Shown one piece after another: positions 1 to 8,560 of a DNA stretch of 64,000 nucleotides (positions within the stretch are counted from its first letter, which is position 1; every line of letters starts with the position of its first letter). The notes beneath the pieces are model-generated. The model had not been told where the DNA came from. It worked only from the letters and a program-made list of their open reading frames with translations, and searched no databases. The position numbers and the translations under genes were made by a program. The stretch comes from Gemmatimonadota bacterium (GTDB lineage Bacteria > Gemmatimonadota > Gemmatimonadetes > Longimicrobiales > Gaopeijiaceae): NCBI GenBank assembly GCA_041390125.1, contig JAWKQN010000012.1:124001-188000 (forward strand), written 5' to 3'.

Positions 1-2
1 TG

Positions 3-218
3 GAGGTGCGGGGGGTGGGCGATGCGCGCGTCGTACACCTGGTGCGCGCCCAGGACGTCCAGGCGCTCTGGGCCCGCGCCGTGGCCGACGGCAAGGAGAT
101 CGTGGCGGTGGTCGAGGCCGAGGATCCGACCGACTACGCGCGCATGATCGAGGTGTTCGACGCGCTCAAGGCCGCCGGGGCGGAGCGGATCTCGATGCGA
201 CTGCCGGGTCTCCTGTAG
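3..218 (+). CDS. C-terminal fragment of an ExbD/TolR-like protein
   Basis: Only the last 71 or so codons lie in the window; the reading frame is open from base 3 and the true start is upstream. The tail has the pattern of the ExbD/TolR periplasmic domain: a beta strand (IVAVVEAED), a helix (YARMIEVFDALKAAGAERI) and a short final strand. In that family this domain works with an ExbB-type motor to drive TonB- or Tol-dependent outer-membrane processes. The next gene begins two bases after the stop, so they are probably co-transcribed. The identification rests on a short segment and no transmembrane part is visible. Confidence 0.5.
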   Translation, partial: EVRGVGDARVVHLVRAQDVQALWARAVADGKEIVAVVEAEDPTDYARMIEVFDALKAAGAERISMRLPGLL

Positions 219-220
219 CC

Positions 221-1174
221 ATGCGGCCGGCGCGGCCGGCCGGGCCGTCCGGGGCGGCCCTGGGGCTGCTGTGCGCGGCTGCGGTGTGCGCACCCGTGGC
301 TGCGCAGCAGATCCCCGACCCCGACTTCGACGCGACGGTCGCGTCGCCGGCGTTCCCGTCCGGGACCGGGCCCCGCGTGCTGGTGGACGCGGCCCATCAG
401 AACTTCCACACCGCCGACGGGCGCTACGGGGCGTTCGCCGCCGTGCTGCGGGCGGATGGCTACCGGATCGGGTCGGGGACGCGGAGCCTGGATGCCGAGG
501 CGCTCGCGGGGGTGGACGTGCTCGTCATCGCCAACCCCGGCATGGAGGGCGGAGCGAGCTGGGCGCTGCCCACGGCCCCGGTCTTCACCGAGGCGGAGGT
601 CGCCACCGTGCGGCAGTGGGTCGAGCAGGGCGGCGCGCTCTTCCTCATCGCCGACCACATGCCGGCCGCCGGAGCCGCCGCGTCGCTCGCCGCCGCCTTC
701 GGCGTCCGCTTCACCAACGGCTACACGTTCGGGCCGCGCGACGGGAGTGGCATTCCCGGCGACCGCTTCACCCGCGCCGACGGCACCTTGCGCCCGCACC
801 CCATCACCGACGGCCGCCACGCCTCCGAGCGGGTCGATTCCATCCGCACCTTCACCGGTCAGGCGTTCCAGCTCGTGGCCCCCGCGGACACCCTGCTGCG
901 CTACGGGGCGGACGCGGTGACGCTCCTGCCGGTGGACGCGGGCGCGGGCACGCTGGACGAGCGGACGCCGCGGGTGCCGTCCCCGTCCTGGCCGCACGCG
1001 GTCGCGCTGGAGGTGGGGCAGGGACGGGCGGTCCTGTTCGGGGAGGCCGCGGCCTTCTCCGCCCAATTGGCGGGTCCGAACCGCTTTCCCATGGGCATGA
1101 ACCACCCGGACGCCGCGCGCAACAAGCAGCTCCTCCTCAACGTGCTGCACTGGCTGTCGGGCCTGACCGGCTAG
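221..1174 (+). CDS. Secreted DUF4350-like (GATase-fold) protein
   Basis: 317 residues. A Sec signal peptide ends at VAA|QQ (about residue 28). The mature part begins with a segment on recovering a buried date-like strand (PRVLVDAAHQNFHT) and continues with alternating strands and helices such as LAGVDVLVIANPGM and VRQWVEQGGALFLIADH. This is the layout of DUF4350 and related glutamine-amidotransferase-fold proteins, whose members are mostly non-enzymatic. The late segment GQGRAVLFGEAAAFSAQ and the final LLNVLHWLSGL are also typical. No catalytic triad could be assigned. The start follows the upstream stop by two bases, suggesting an operon with the ExbD-like gene. Confidence 0.6.
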   Translation: MRPARPAGPSGAALGLLCAAAVCAPVAAQQIPDPDFDATVASPAFPSGTGPRVLVDAAHQNFHTADGRYGAFAAVLRADGYRIGSGTRSLDAEALAGVDVLVIANPGMEGGASWALPTAPVFTEAEVATVRQWVEQGGALFLIADHMPAAGAAASLAAAFGVRFTNGYTFGPRDGSGIPGDRFTRADGTLRPHPITDGRHASERVDSIRTFTGQAFQLVAPADTLLRYGADAVTLLPVDAGAGTLDERTPRVPSPSWPHAVALEVGQGRAVLFGEAAAFSAQLAGPNRFPMGMNHPDAARNKQLLLNVLHWLSGLTG

Positions 1175-1255
1175 GAACGCCGACCCTGCTCGGGTCGGGG
1201 AAGAATTGCCGCGGAGCGGGGTAGCGAGGGAGAGCGCAGGTATCCCCTCTTCGAG

Positions 1256-2389
1256 ATGGCCATGGCCGAGCCCGCAGCCGCCCGGTCCCCCGCACCCGTC
1301 GCCGAGCGCCGCATGGCGTGGTCGGTCCGCATCGCGCGGATCGCCGGGATCCCCGTGCAGGTCCACGCCACCTTCCTGCTGCTCCTGGGCTGGATCGCCT
1401 GGATCCACTGGCGCGACGGCGGCACGCTGGCCGCAGTCGTGGACGGGGTCGTCTTCGTGCTCGCGGTCTTCCTCTGCGTGGTGTTGCACGAGTTCGGACA
1501 CGCGCTCGCGGCGCGCCGCTTCGGGATCGTCACCCGCGACATCACGCTGCTGCCCATCGGCGGTCTGGCGCGCCTGGAGCGCATGCCGGACAAACCGCAA
1601 CAGGAGCTGTGGGTCGCCATCGCCGGCCCGCTCGTCAACGTCGCGATCGCGCTCGTGCTCTGGGCCGGGCTGACGTGGGCGGGTGCGCTCCGCCCGATGG
1701 GCTCCATGGGCGTCGCCCAGGGCAGTCTGCTGGAGCGTCTGCTGGTCGTGAACGTCGCCCTGGTGCTGTTCAACCTCATCCCGGCCTTCCCCATGGACGG
1801 CGGACGCGTCCTGCGCGCGCTGCTGGCCTTCCAGATGGGCCTGCCGCGCGCGACCCGCGTCGCGGCCACCCTGGGACAGGGCCTGGCCCTCCTCTTCGGT
1901 CTGATCGGCCTGGTGTACAATCCCTTCCTGGCGTTCATCGCCCTCTTCGTGTGGATCGGGGCCGCGCAGGAGGCCAGCGCGGTGGAGGTGCGCGCCATCC
2001 TCTCCGGCGTGCCCGTGCGCGACGGCATGATCACCGAGTTCGAGGTGTTGCAGGCCAGCGCTCCGCTGTCGGTCGCGGTGGAGCGCGTGCTGGCGGGCTC
2101 CCAGGAGGACTTCCCGGTCGTCGACGGCGGCCAGGTCGTAGGGGTGCTGACGCGTGCCCACCTCCTGCGCACGCTCAGCCACGCCGGGACGGGTGTCCCG
2201 GTGGCCGCCGCCATGCTGCGCGGGGTGCCCTGGGTGGATCCGGACGAGCGCATCGAGCAGGCGCTCGAGCGCCTGCGGGCCTCCGACGCGCCGCTGGTGC
2301 TGGTGGGAGAAGCCGGTCGTCTGCGCGGGATCCTCACCGAGACCAACGCCAGCGAGCTGGTCCAGATCCGGGCCGCGCTCAACCGCTGA
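1256..2389 (+). CDS. Site-2 protease (M50) with paired CBS domains
   Basis: 377 residues; an intramembrane zinc metalloprotease of the SpoIVFB/Rip3 type. The zinc motif HEFGH is at residues 78-82 and the third-ligand segment NLIPAFPMDGGR has its aspartate at about 181. Five or six hydrophobic segments lie between residues 35 and 235. The C-terminal 130 residues form two CBS modules (VRDGMITEFEVLQASAPLSV and the later AAMLRGVPWVDPDERI), which in this subfamily bind adenine nucleotides and may tune proteolysis. It would act in the cytoplasmic membrane; no substrate is evident nearby. ATG 1313 (MAWSVRIAR) is an alternative start that removes a 19-residue Ala/Pro-rich leader. Confidence 0.93.
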   Translation: MAMAEPAAARSPAPVAERRMAWSVRIARIAGIPVQVHATFLLLLGWIAWIHWRDGGTLAAVVDGVVFVLAVFLCVVLHEFGHALAARRFGIVTRDITLLPIGGLARLERMPDKPQQELWVAIAGPLVNVAIALVLWAGLTWAGALRPMGSMGVAQGSLLERLLVVNVALVLFNLIPAFPMDGGRVLRALLAFQMGLPRATRVAATLGQGLALLFGLIGLVYNPFLAFIALFVWIGAAQEASAVEVRAILSGVPVRDGMITEFEVLQASAPLSVAVERVLAGSQEDFPVVDGGQVVGVLTRAHLLRTLSHAGTGVPVAAAMLRGVPWVDPDERIEQALERLRASDAPLVLVGEAGRLRGILTETNASELVQIRAALNR

Positions 2390-2499
2390 CGCGGCGGGGT
2401 CCCGCTCGCGACCGGACCGGGCGCGGAGCGCGTCCGGGCGTGTCGACTTCCTCCCGGGATGCCTCACGGGGGCACCCCGCGTTGCACCCGGACCCGCCC

Positions 2500-2514
2500 G
2501 TTCGTATATCGAAC
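2500..2514. promoter_or_regulatory. Short inverted repeat upstream of the SusC gene
   Basis: GTTCG-TATAT-CGAAC forms a perfect 5-bp dyad around an AT-rich centre. It lies about 160 bases before the SusC-like start, in an otherwise GC-rich intergenic stretch of 282 bases. It could be an operator or part of a promoter, but five-base arms are short and no second copy was seen. Confidence 0.3.
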
Positions 2515-2671
2515 GACATCGAGACAGCTTGAACGACGGAACCCTCGCCGGACGCAGGTCCGCGAGGTCTCAACGGGTTCCCGCCTCCCCCCTCCGTCGC
2601 GAATGGACCGGCTCCGGTGATCGGGCCGGCCGGACGGCTGTCGTCTCCCACACGCAGACCGGAGGTATCCG

Positions 2672-5600
2672 ATGAGCTTCCATGGTTCATCCTCCCCGTC
2701 CGTGCGGCCGCCCGGGGGCGGCGGAACGGGCGCCAGGGCCGCGCGACGCCTGATGGCCGTTGCTCTCGCGAGCATGGCCCTCGCCGCACCACTCTCGGCC
2801 CAGAACCAGATCGGTGGCCGCATCATCGACGCCGAGACCAACCAGCCCCTCGCCGGCGCGCAGATCCGCATCGCCGAGACCGGACAGGGCGGCCTCACGC
2901 AGGCGAACGGCCGCTTCCTGATCGTGGGCGTGCAACCCGCGAGCGTCACCCTCGAGGTGACGATGCTCGGCTATCGCACCGTTCGGCAGCAGGTGACGAC
3001 CGGCACCGTGGACGTCGTCATCCCCATGGAAACCGCCGCGGTGCTCCTCGACGCCATCGTCGTGACGGGCGTCGCCGGTGCGCAGCAGGCGCGCTCCCTC
3101 GGCAACACCGTCGCCACCGTGCGTGCGGACGAGCTCACCGAGATCGCTCCGCCCTCCGACGTGGAGTCGCTCCTGAGCGGACAGGCGGCCGGCGTGCAGA
3201 TCGGGGTGGGCGGCGGCGAGATCGGGGGCGGCGCCAACATCCGGATCCGCGGCGCCAGCTCGATCTCCCTGAACTCGCAGCCACTGCTCTACGTGGACGG
3301 CGTGCGCGTCAACGGCAACAACGCGGACGGCGGCGGAGGCATCGGAGGCGTGGGCGTCGACAACAGCGTTCCCCCCTCCCGCCTCAACGACTTCAGCCCC
3401 GAGGACATCGAGTCCATCGAGATCATCAAGGGACCCGCCGCCGCGACGCTCTACGGGACCGAGGCGTCCAACGGGGTGATCAACATCATCACCAAGAAGG
3501 GCGCGCAGGGCGCGCCGCGCTTCACGTTGACAGTGAATCAGGGCGCGAACTGGCTGCCGAGCCCCGAGACGTACTTCCCCGCGACATGGTTCCGATGCGC
3601 CGGGACGTCGGGGACGTGTACCGCCGGGGAGGTCACCGAGTTCAACGTCCTGCGCGAGGACCGGGTCCGGTACGGGTACGACTGGTTCCAGACCGGTCTG
3701 CCCCAGGGGTACTCCGCCAACGTCAGCGGCGGGACGGAGAGCCTGCGCTACTACTTCTCGGGTGACTGGGATCGCGACGAGGGCGTGGTCGACTACAACT
3801 GGCAGAACCGGCTGAACGGCCGCGCCAACCTGGACTGGACGCCGCGCGAAGACCTGGACTTCCACTTCGGACTGAGCGGCGTCCGCTCCAAGCTCTCCTC
3901 CGCGTCGGCCAACCAGCCGGTCACCACCGCGATCCTGTGGTCCTGCTTCGGAGGTTGTGAGGCGGGGTCGGGGGCCAACAACCCGGTGGACGGTCCGCAG
4001 CGTGGGTATATCGGCTACCTCCCCGAGGTCCTGGCCGACTCGGTGGAAGGCTTCCAGTCGGTGAGCCGCCAGACGTACAACCTGCAGGCGACGCATCGTC
4101 CCACGAGCTGGTTCACGCATCGCCTGGCTTGGGGCGGCGACTGGACGGAGACCAACAACACGCAGCTCTACCGGCCCATCCAGGGGCCCGGCCACTTCCA
4201 GCCGCGCGGATCGAAGTCGGCGCTGCGGCAGACGACGCAGTACATCACGGCCGAATACTCGGCGACGGCCACGGTGAGCCCCAACGAGAGCGTCACGCTG
4301 GCCACGTCCGGAGGGCTGCAGTACTACCAGAAGCAGGAGGATTGGATCTACGCGGCCGGCAACATCTTCGCGGTCTCGACCCTGGAGACCGTGAGCGCCG
4401 GCTCGCAGAAGGACGCCGCCGAAGGGTTCGTGGAGAACAAGACCGCCGGCGCGTATCTCCAGGAGCAGTTCTCCTGGCAGAACCGGTTGTTCCTGACGGC
4501 GGCCGTACGCGGCGACGACAACTCCGCGTTCGGGCAGAACTTCGATTTCGTGGTGTACCCGAAGTTCAGCGCCAGCTGGGTCATCTCCGAGGAGTCGTTC
4601 CTGGAGGACTCCGACTGGATCGCGGATCTCAAGCTGCGCGCCGCGTGGGGTCGCGCCGGTCAGCAACCGGACGTGTTCGCGGCGCTCAGGACCTACCAGC
4701 CCGCCGTGGGTCCCAACGGCGCGTCCACCGTGCGCCCTGAGAACATCGGCAATCCGGATCTGGAGCCCGAGGTGGGCGAGGAGCTGGAGCTGGGCTTCGA
4801 CGCCAGCCTCTTCGACCGTCGCCTGGACATCCAGTTCACGTACTACGACCAGGCGCGCAAGGATGCCATCATCCAGGTGCCCGTGCGGCCCTCGGTGGGA
4901 TTCCCCGGCATCCAGTTCCAGAACATCGGCGAGATCAGCAACCGCGGCGTGGAGCTGGCGCTCAACAGCTCCGCGTTCCAGGGCACGAACTGGGGGCTGG
5001 ACCTCGCGCTCAACGTCTCCACCAACGACAACGAGATCGTGAGCATGGGCGGCCTGCCGCCCCAGATCCTGAACGGTGCCAACCCCACGACCGGATGGTC
5101 CGGCCAGTACTACGCGGAGGGCTTTCCGCTCGGCTCGATCTTCCTCAAGAAGGTCGTTTCCGCCGACATCCAGGGCACCGGCGCCGCGGCCCGCGGCGTG
5201 AACGTGATGTGCGAAGGGGGTGCCGTGATCCCGGGGACGCCCAACCTGTCGCGGGGCGGCGGATCGGCCGTTCCGTGCGCGGACGCGCCCTACCTCTACC
5301 GGGGTTCGCCCATCCCCACCCGGGAGGCGACACTGTCGTCCACGCTCACGCTCTGGGAGCGTCTGCAGCTCTTCGCGCAGGTGGACTACCAGGGTGGGCA
5401 CACCATGATCAACGGGACGGCCGCGGGTGCGCACCTCTTCTTCAAGGTGACGCGCGAGATCCAGGAGCGCGACGATCCCATCCTGCTGGGCTACGAAGCC
5501 ATCGGGTCGGACGGGATCAACCAGGCCGGGCTGATGGACGCGAGCTTCGCCAAGCTGCGGCGGGTGTCCGCCAGCTACACCGTCCCCGAGTCGGTCGCGG

Positions 5601-5818
5601 CCGGCATCGGTGCCGAGCGGCTGACCCTCACCCTGTCGGGGCACAACCTCGCCACGCTGTGGCAGGCCACCGACGAGGTGTTCGGCTATCCCATCCGCGA
5701 TCCCGAGCAGCGTGACACGGGCGCCTCCGCGTCCGATCCGGGCGGCCTGCACGCCTACGTCCAGGAAGCCTGGCCGCCGATCCGGCGGCTCATGTTCACC
5801 GCCCGGGTGACCTTCTGA
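2672..5818 (+). CDS. SusC/RagA-family TonB-linked outer-membrane transporter
   Basis: 1048 residues, normal for the family. In order: a long basic N-terminus and signal peptide ending LSA|Q near residue 44, a carboxypeptidase-regulatory-like domain (GGRIIDAETNQPLAGAQIRI), a TonB-dependent plug (DVESLLSGQAAGVQ, LYVDGVRVN, and GPAAATLYGTEASNGVINIITKKG-type signature at its end) and a long beta barrel that closes with RRLMFTARVTF. It would import a ligand across the outer membrane together with the SusD-like lipoprotein encoded next. The start has a GGAGG ribosome site seven bases upstream. No glycoside hydrolases flank the pair, so the substrate need not be a glycan. Confidence 0.95.
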   Translation: MSFHGSSSPSVRPPGGGGTGARAARRLMAVALASMALAAPLSAQNQIGGRIIDAETNQPLAGAQIRIAETGQGGLTQANGRFLIVGVQPASVTLEVTMLGYRTVRQQVTTGTVDVVIPMETAAVLLDAIVVTGVAGAQQARSLGNTVATVRADELTEIAPPSDVESLLSGQAAGVQIGVGGGEIGGGANIRIRGASSISLNSQPLLYVDGVRVNGNNADGGGGIGGVGVDNSVPPSRLNDFSPEDIESIEIIKGPAAATLYGTEASNGVINIITKKGAQGAPRFTLTVNQGANWLPSPETYFPATWFRCAGTSGTCTAGEVTEFNVLREDRVRYGYDWFQTGLPQGYSANVSGGTESLRYYFSGDWDRDEGVVDYNWQNRLNGRANLDWTPREDLDFHFGLSGVRSKLSSASANQPVTTAILWSCFGGCEAGSGANNPVDGPQRGYIGYLPEVLADSVEGFQSVSRQTYNLQATHRPTSWFTHRLAWGGDWTETNNTQLYRPIQGPGHFQPRGSKSALRQTTQYITAEYSATATVSPNESVTLATSGGLQYYQKQEDWIYAAGNIFAVSTLETVSAGSQKDAAEGFVENKTAGAYLQEQFSWQNRLFLTAAVRGDDNSAFGQNFDFVVYPKFSASWVISEESFLEDSDWIADLKLRAAWGRAGQQPDVFAALRTYQPAVGPNGASTVRPENIGNPDLEPEVGEELELGFDASLFDRRLDIQFTYYDQARKDAIIQVPVRPSVGFPGIQFQNIGEISNRGVELALNSSAFQGTNWGLDLALNVSTNDNEIVSMGGLPPQILNGANPTTGWSGQYYAEGFPLGSIFLKKVVSADIQGTGAAARGVNVMCEGGAVIPGTPNLSRGGGSAVPCADAPYLYRGSPIPTREATLSSTLTLWERLQLFAQVDYQGGHTMINGTAAGAHLFFKVTREIQERDDPILLGYEAIGSDGINQAGLMDASFAKLRRVSASYTVPESVAAGIGAERLTLTLSGHNLATLWQATDEVFGYPIRDPEQRDTGASASDPGGLHAYVQEAWPPIRRLMFTARVTF

Positions 5819-5844
5819 TGCCCCGCCTGCAACGAGGAGTCGGT

Positions 5845-7194
5845 ATGCGATCGCAACGTGCAGGACGCCGGGCGCCCCGTGTCCTGGGGTGGGCCCTGGC
5901 GCTGAGCGGCATGACCGCGTTCGGCGGCTGCAGCCTGGACGACCTCCTGGAAGTGGACCTTCCGGGTCGGGTCGTCGAAGCGTCCCTCGAAGACCCACGC
6001 CTCGCGCAGACGCTCGCGAGCTCGGTGGTCGCGGACGTCGAGTGCGCGTGGGACAACTACGTGGCCGCGGCTGCGCACCACTCGGACGAGTGGATCGCGA
6101 GCTCGGGCAACTCCACCATGGCGCGTTGGGGCCTCCGCGACGTGCCGCCCACCTTCCAGGCGATGGCCACGGGTGGGTGCGGAACCAACTACGGCCTGTT
6201 CACGCCGCTCCACGGGGCGCGGGTCCAGGCCGAGACCAACTTCGCGCGCATCTCCGCCTTCGCCGATGCGGACGTGCCCGACAAGACCGCGCTGCTGGCC
6301 CGCATCCGCACCTACGGAGCGTGGCCGATCATCGCGTTGAGCGAAGGGTTCTGCGGCTCACCGATCGACGGCGGAGACCAGACCCTCACACCCGTGGCGC
6401 TGGCGGCGCTCGCGGAAGGCAAGCTCACGGAGGCGCTCCAGCTGGCCGAGCAGGCCGGACTGACGGACCTGCGCAATCTGGCACTCGTGGGCCGTGCCCG
6501 CGTGCGTCTGACGCAGGGGGACTTCGCGGGCGTGCTCGCGGACGCCGCCCAGGTCCCGGAGGGCTTCACGTTCGTGGCCACCCGGGACGCGACGCCGGGA
6601 GACCGGCAGAATCGCCACTACGCGGCCATCAACGGTCTGGCGAGCGATCCCAACTCGCAGAAGCACGCCACGGTGGCCCCCAACTACCGGGCGCTGGAGT
6701 GGAAGGGTGTACCGGACCCCCGGGTCCACGTGGAGTGGGACGGCACGCTGGGCTTCGACTTCTTCACCCGGCACTACCGTCACGACAAGATCAATTCGTT
6801 CGCGGCGCCGACCGTCATGGCATCGTGGCGCGAAGCCCAGCTGTTCATGGCGGAAGCGTACGCGCGCACGGGCGAGCTGGAGCAGGCGCGCACCCTCCTG
6901 AACGTCCTGCACGACCGGGTGGGCCTGCCGGAGGTGGAGGCCGCCGACGTACCGACGGAGGAGGCGATGATCCGTCAGGTCATCGAGGAGCGGCGGCGCG
7001 AGTTCTTCTCGGAGGGTGGGCACCGCCTGCACGACCACCTGCGGTGGAGGGGAACGGCGTTCAATGTCCCGTTCCTCGGCGAGCCGGGGTCCATCCATCC
7101 GGACGGGCAGCTGCTCGATCCCGACACCGGCGCGCCGTTGCGTGAATACGAGGACTGGACCTGCTTCCCGGTGCCGACGGTGGAACAGCCCTGA
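5845..7194 (+). CDS. SusD/RagB-like outer-membrane lipoprotein
   Basis: About 449 residues. The lipobox AFGGC puts the lipidated cysteine at residue 29. The body is helix-rich with TPR-like repeats (LTEALQLAEQAGLTDLRNLALVGRARVRL), and the C-terminal part has the SusD hallmarks WREAQLFMAEAYARTGELEQA and IEERRREFFSEGGHRLHDHLRW. It would cap the SusC-like barrel and capture ligand. The ATG at 5845 has a GAGGAG site five bases upstream; an ATG at 5818 overlaps the SusC stop (TGATG) and would add nine residues, so translational coupling from there is also possible. Confidence 0.88.
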   Translation: MRSQRAGRRAPRVLGWALALSGMTAFGGCSLDDLLEVDLPGRVVEASLEDPRLAQTLASSVVADVECAWDNYVAAAAHHSDEWIASSGNSTMARWGLRDVPPTFQAMATGGCGTNYGLFTPLHGARVQAETNFARISAFADADVPDKTALLARIRTYGAWPIIALSEGFCGSPIDGGDQTLTPVALAALAEGKLTEALQLAEQAGLTDLRNLALVGRARVRLTQGDFAGVLADAAQVPEGFTFVATRDATPGDRQNRHYAAINGLASDPNSQKHATVAPNYRALEWKGVPDPRVHVEWDGTLGFDFFTRHYRHDKINSFAAPTVMASWREAQLFMAEAYARTGELEQARTLLNVLHDRVGLPEVEAADVPTEEAMIRQVIEERRREFFSEGGHRLHDHLRWRGTAFNVPFLGEPGSIHPDGQLLDPDTGAPLREYEDWTCFPVPTVEQP

Positions 7195-7221
7195 TCCACC
7201 CGGACCCACCTCGGTGACCCT

Positions 7222-7250
7222 GGCCCGGCGGGATGCGATCCCGCCGGGCC
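7222..7250 (+). terminator. Strong hairpin after the SusC/SusD pair
   Basis: A perfect 13-bp GC-rich stem (GGCCCGGCGGGAT and its complement) with a three-base loop begins 27 bases after the SusD stop. Only TTCGTCT follows, so the T tract is weak, as is common in GC-rich genomes. It should end the SusC/SusD transcript. Confidence 0.8.
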
Positions 7251-7337
7251 TTCGTCTGCCCCCGCGGAAAAAAGGCGCGGTTTCGATCGTCCAATCCACG
7301 GATGCCACACATGGACCCGGGATGGAGACGATCGACG

Positions 7338-8000
7338 ATGACGATGCGCGGCATGACGACACGACGTGCAGGGACGCTCGCGGCCCTGGTGGCCGCAGTG
7401 GGGAGCGCCGTGCCACTCCTGGCCCAGGGACCGGGCTATCCGGAGCTCTCCCGGGACGACGAGCTGCGGCTGGCCCTGAGCGCGGGACCGCCTTCGATCT
7501 CCCGCGAGGCGGAGCTCTGGGTGATGGGCGCGCGCGGCTTCGAGAAGGCCGTCGCGGGAAGCAACGGCTGGGCCTGCCTGGTCGTACGCAATGCCACCAA
7601 CCGCATCCAGCTCGCACCCCACTGTTTGAATCCGGATGCGGTTGCCAGCGTGCTGCCCGCGTTCCGCATGGAGGCGGAGCTGCAGGCGCAGGGGCTCGGC
7701 GGAGAGGAGGTCAGCGCGCGCATGGACCAGGCCTGGAAGGAGGGCAGCCTGCCCATTCCGAGTGGCCCGGCGCACGCCTACATGCTGTCCAAGGGACAGC
7801 GCGTCGGGCCGCAAGGGGGCAACTTCCGGCCGCACTTCATGCTGTACGTGCCCTGGGCCACCAACGCCTCCATCGGTGGTGACCTGCGCCGCCCCGAGTT
7901 CCCCTTCGTCGGTCCCTACGAGAACCACCCGCTGTCGACGGTCGTGATCCTGATGGACGAGTTCGTCGATCCGGCCGACATGGTGGTGCCGCGGCGGTGA
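7338..8000 (+). CDS. Secreted protein of unknown function
   Basis: About 220 residues from ATG 7338 (ATGs at 7344 and 7353 are alternatives). A signal peptide ends at LLA|Q. I do not recognise the mature domain. It has a segment resembling a calcium- or ligand-binding beta fold (WACLVVRNATNRIQLAPHC, with cysteines likely to pair) and a C-terminal stretch rich in aromatic residues (FRPHFMLYVPWATN). The last codons overlap the ECF sigma start by four bases (GTGA), so sigma factor translation is coupled to this gene. That suggests the protein belongs to the regulon or signal pathway of the sigma factor. Confidence 0.6.
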   Translation: MTMRGMTTRRAGTLAALVAAVGSAVPLLAQGPGYPELSRDDELRLALSAGPPSISREAELWVMGARGFEKAVAGSNGWACLVVRNATNRIQLAPHCLNPDAVASVLPAFRMEAELQAQGLGGEEVSARMDQAWKEGSLPIPSGPAHAYMLSKGQRVGPQGGNFRPHFMLYVPWATNASIGGDLRRPEFPFVGPYENHPLSTVVILMDEFVDPADMVVPRR

Positions 8001-8560
8001 GCGCCGAGCCCGACCTGGTGCGGCGGGCCGTGGAGGGCGATACGACGGCACTGGCGACCCTGGTGGCGGAGCACCGTCCTGCGGTGGTGCGGGTGGCGCA
8101 GCAGATCCTGGGAGACCGCGAAGCGGCGGAGGACGTGGCCCAGGAGGCGCTCCTCCGGTTGCAGGTGGCCTTGCCCGGATTCCGCGGCGACGCGGAGCTC
8201 GCCACCTGGCTGTACCGGGTGGCGCTCAATCTGTGTCGGGATCACCTCCGCCGTCGGCGTCGACGCGAGGTGGTGCCCCTCACGCACCCGTCGGCGGGTC
8301 GGGCCCTGGCGGTGGAGCAGGAGCCCGGGGCCGGCGTCGACGTGGAGCGCGCCCGCGCGGCGGTGCGTGCCGCCATCGACCGCCTCCCTGCCGAGCAGGC
8401 CGAGGCGGTCCGGCTGCGCTTCCTCGCGGAGCTGCCCTACGCGGAGATCGCGCGCCGCACGGGTGTCCCGCAGGGGACCGTGGCGTCACGGGTGTTCCGC
8501 GCCCTGGTCCGCCTGGGCGAGGAGTTGGGACCCACAGCACATCTGGAGGTGGTGCGGTGA
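7997..8560 (+). CDS. ECF RNA polymerase sigma factor
   Basis: 187 residues, with sigma region 2 (ILGDREAAEDVAQEALLRL, then WLYRVALNLCRDHLRRRRR) and region 4 (IDRLPAEQAEAVRLRFLAELPYAEIA followed by the GVPQGTVASRVFRA helix-turn-helix). There is no C-terminal extension of the ECF41 or ECF42 kind. The GTG start overlaps the upstream stop, and the stop overlaps the start of the anti-sigma gene by four bases, so the two regulators are made in step. It would redirect RNA polymerase to a small envelope- or stress-related regulon. Confidence 0.93.
   Translation: MSAEPDLVRRAVEGDTTALATLVAEHRPAVVRVAQQILGDREAAEDVAQEALLRLQVALPGFRGDAELATWLYRVALNLCRDHLRRRRRREVVPLTHPSAGRALAVEQEPGAGVDVERARAAVRAAIDRLPAEQAEAVRLRFLAELPYAEIARRTGVPQGTVASRVFRALVRLGEELGPTAHLEVVR

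Noticed and set aside
134..2467. 777-codon open frame on the minus strand opposite the DUF4350-like and M50 genes
   Set aside because: It is rich in Arg, Gly, Pro, His and Asp with no hydrophobic pattern or motif, and lies opposite two well-supported genes. Long open antisense frames are expected in very GC-rich DNA.
2687..5998. 1103-codon minus-strand open frame opposite the SusC-like gene
   Set aside because: Composition is that of an antisense shadow, and the opposite strand carries a complete SusC-family protein with signal peptide, plug and barrel.
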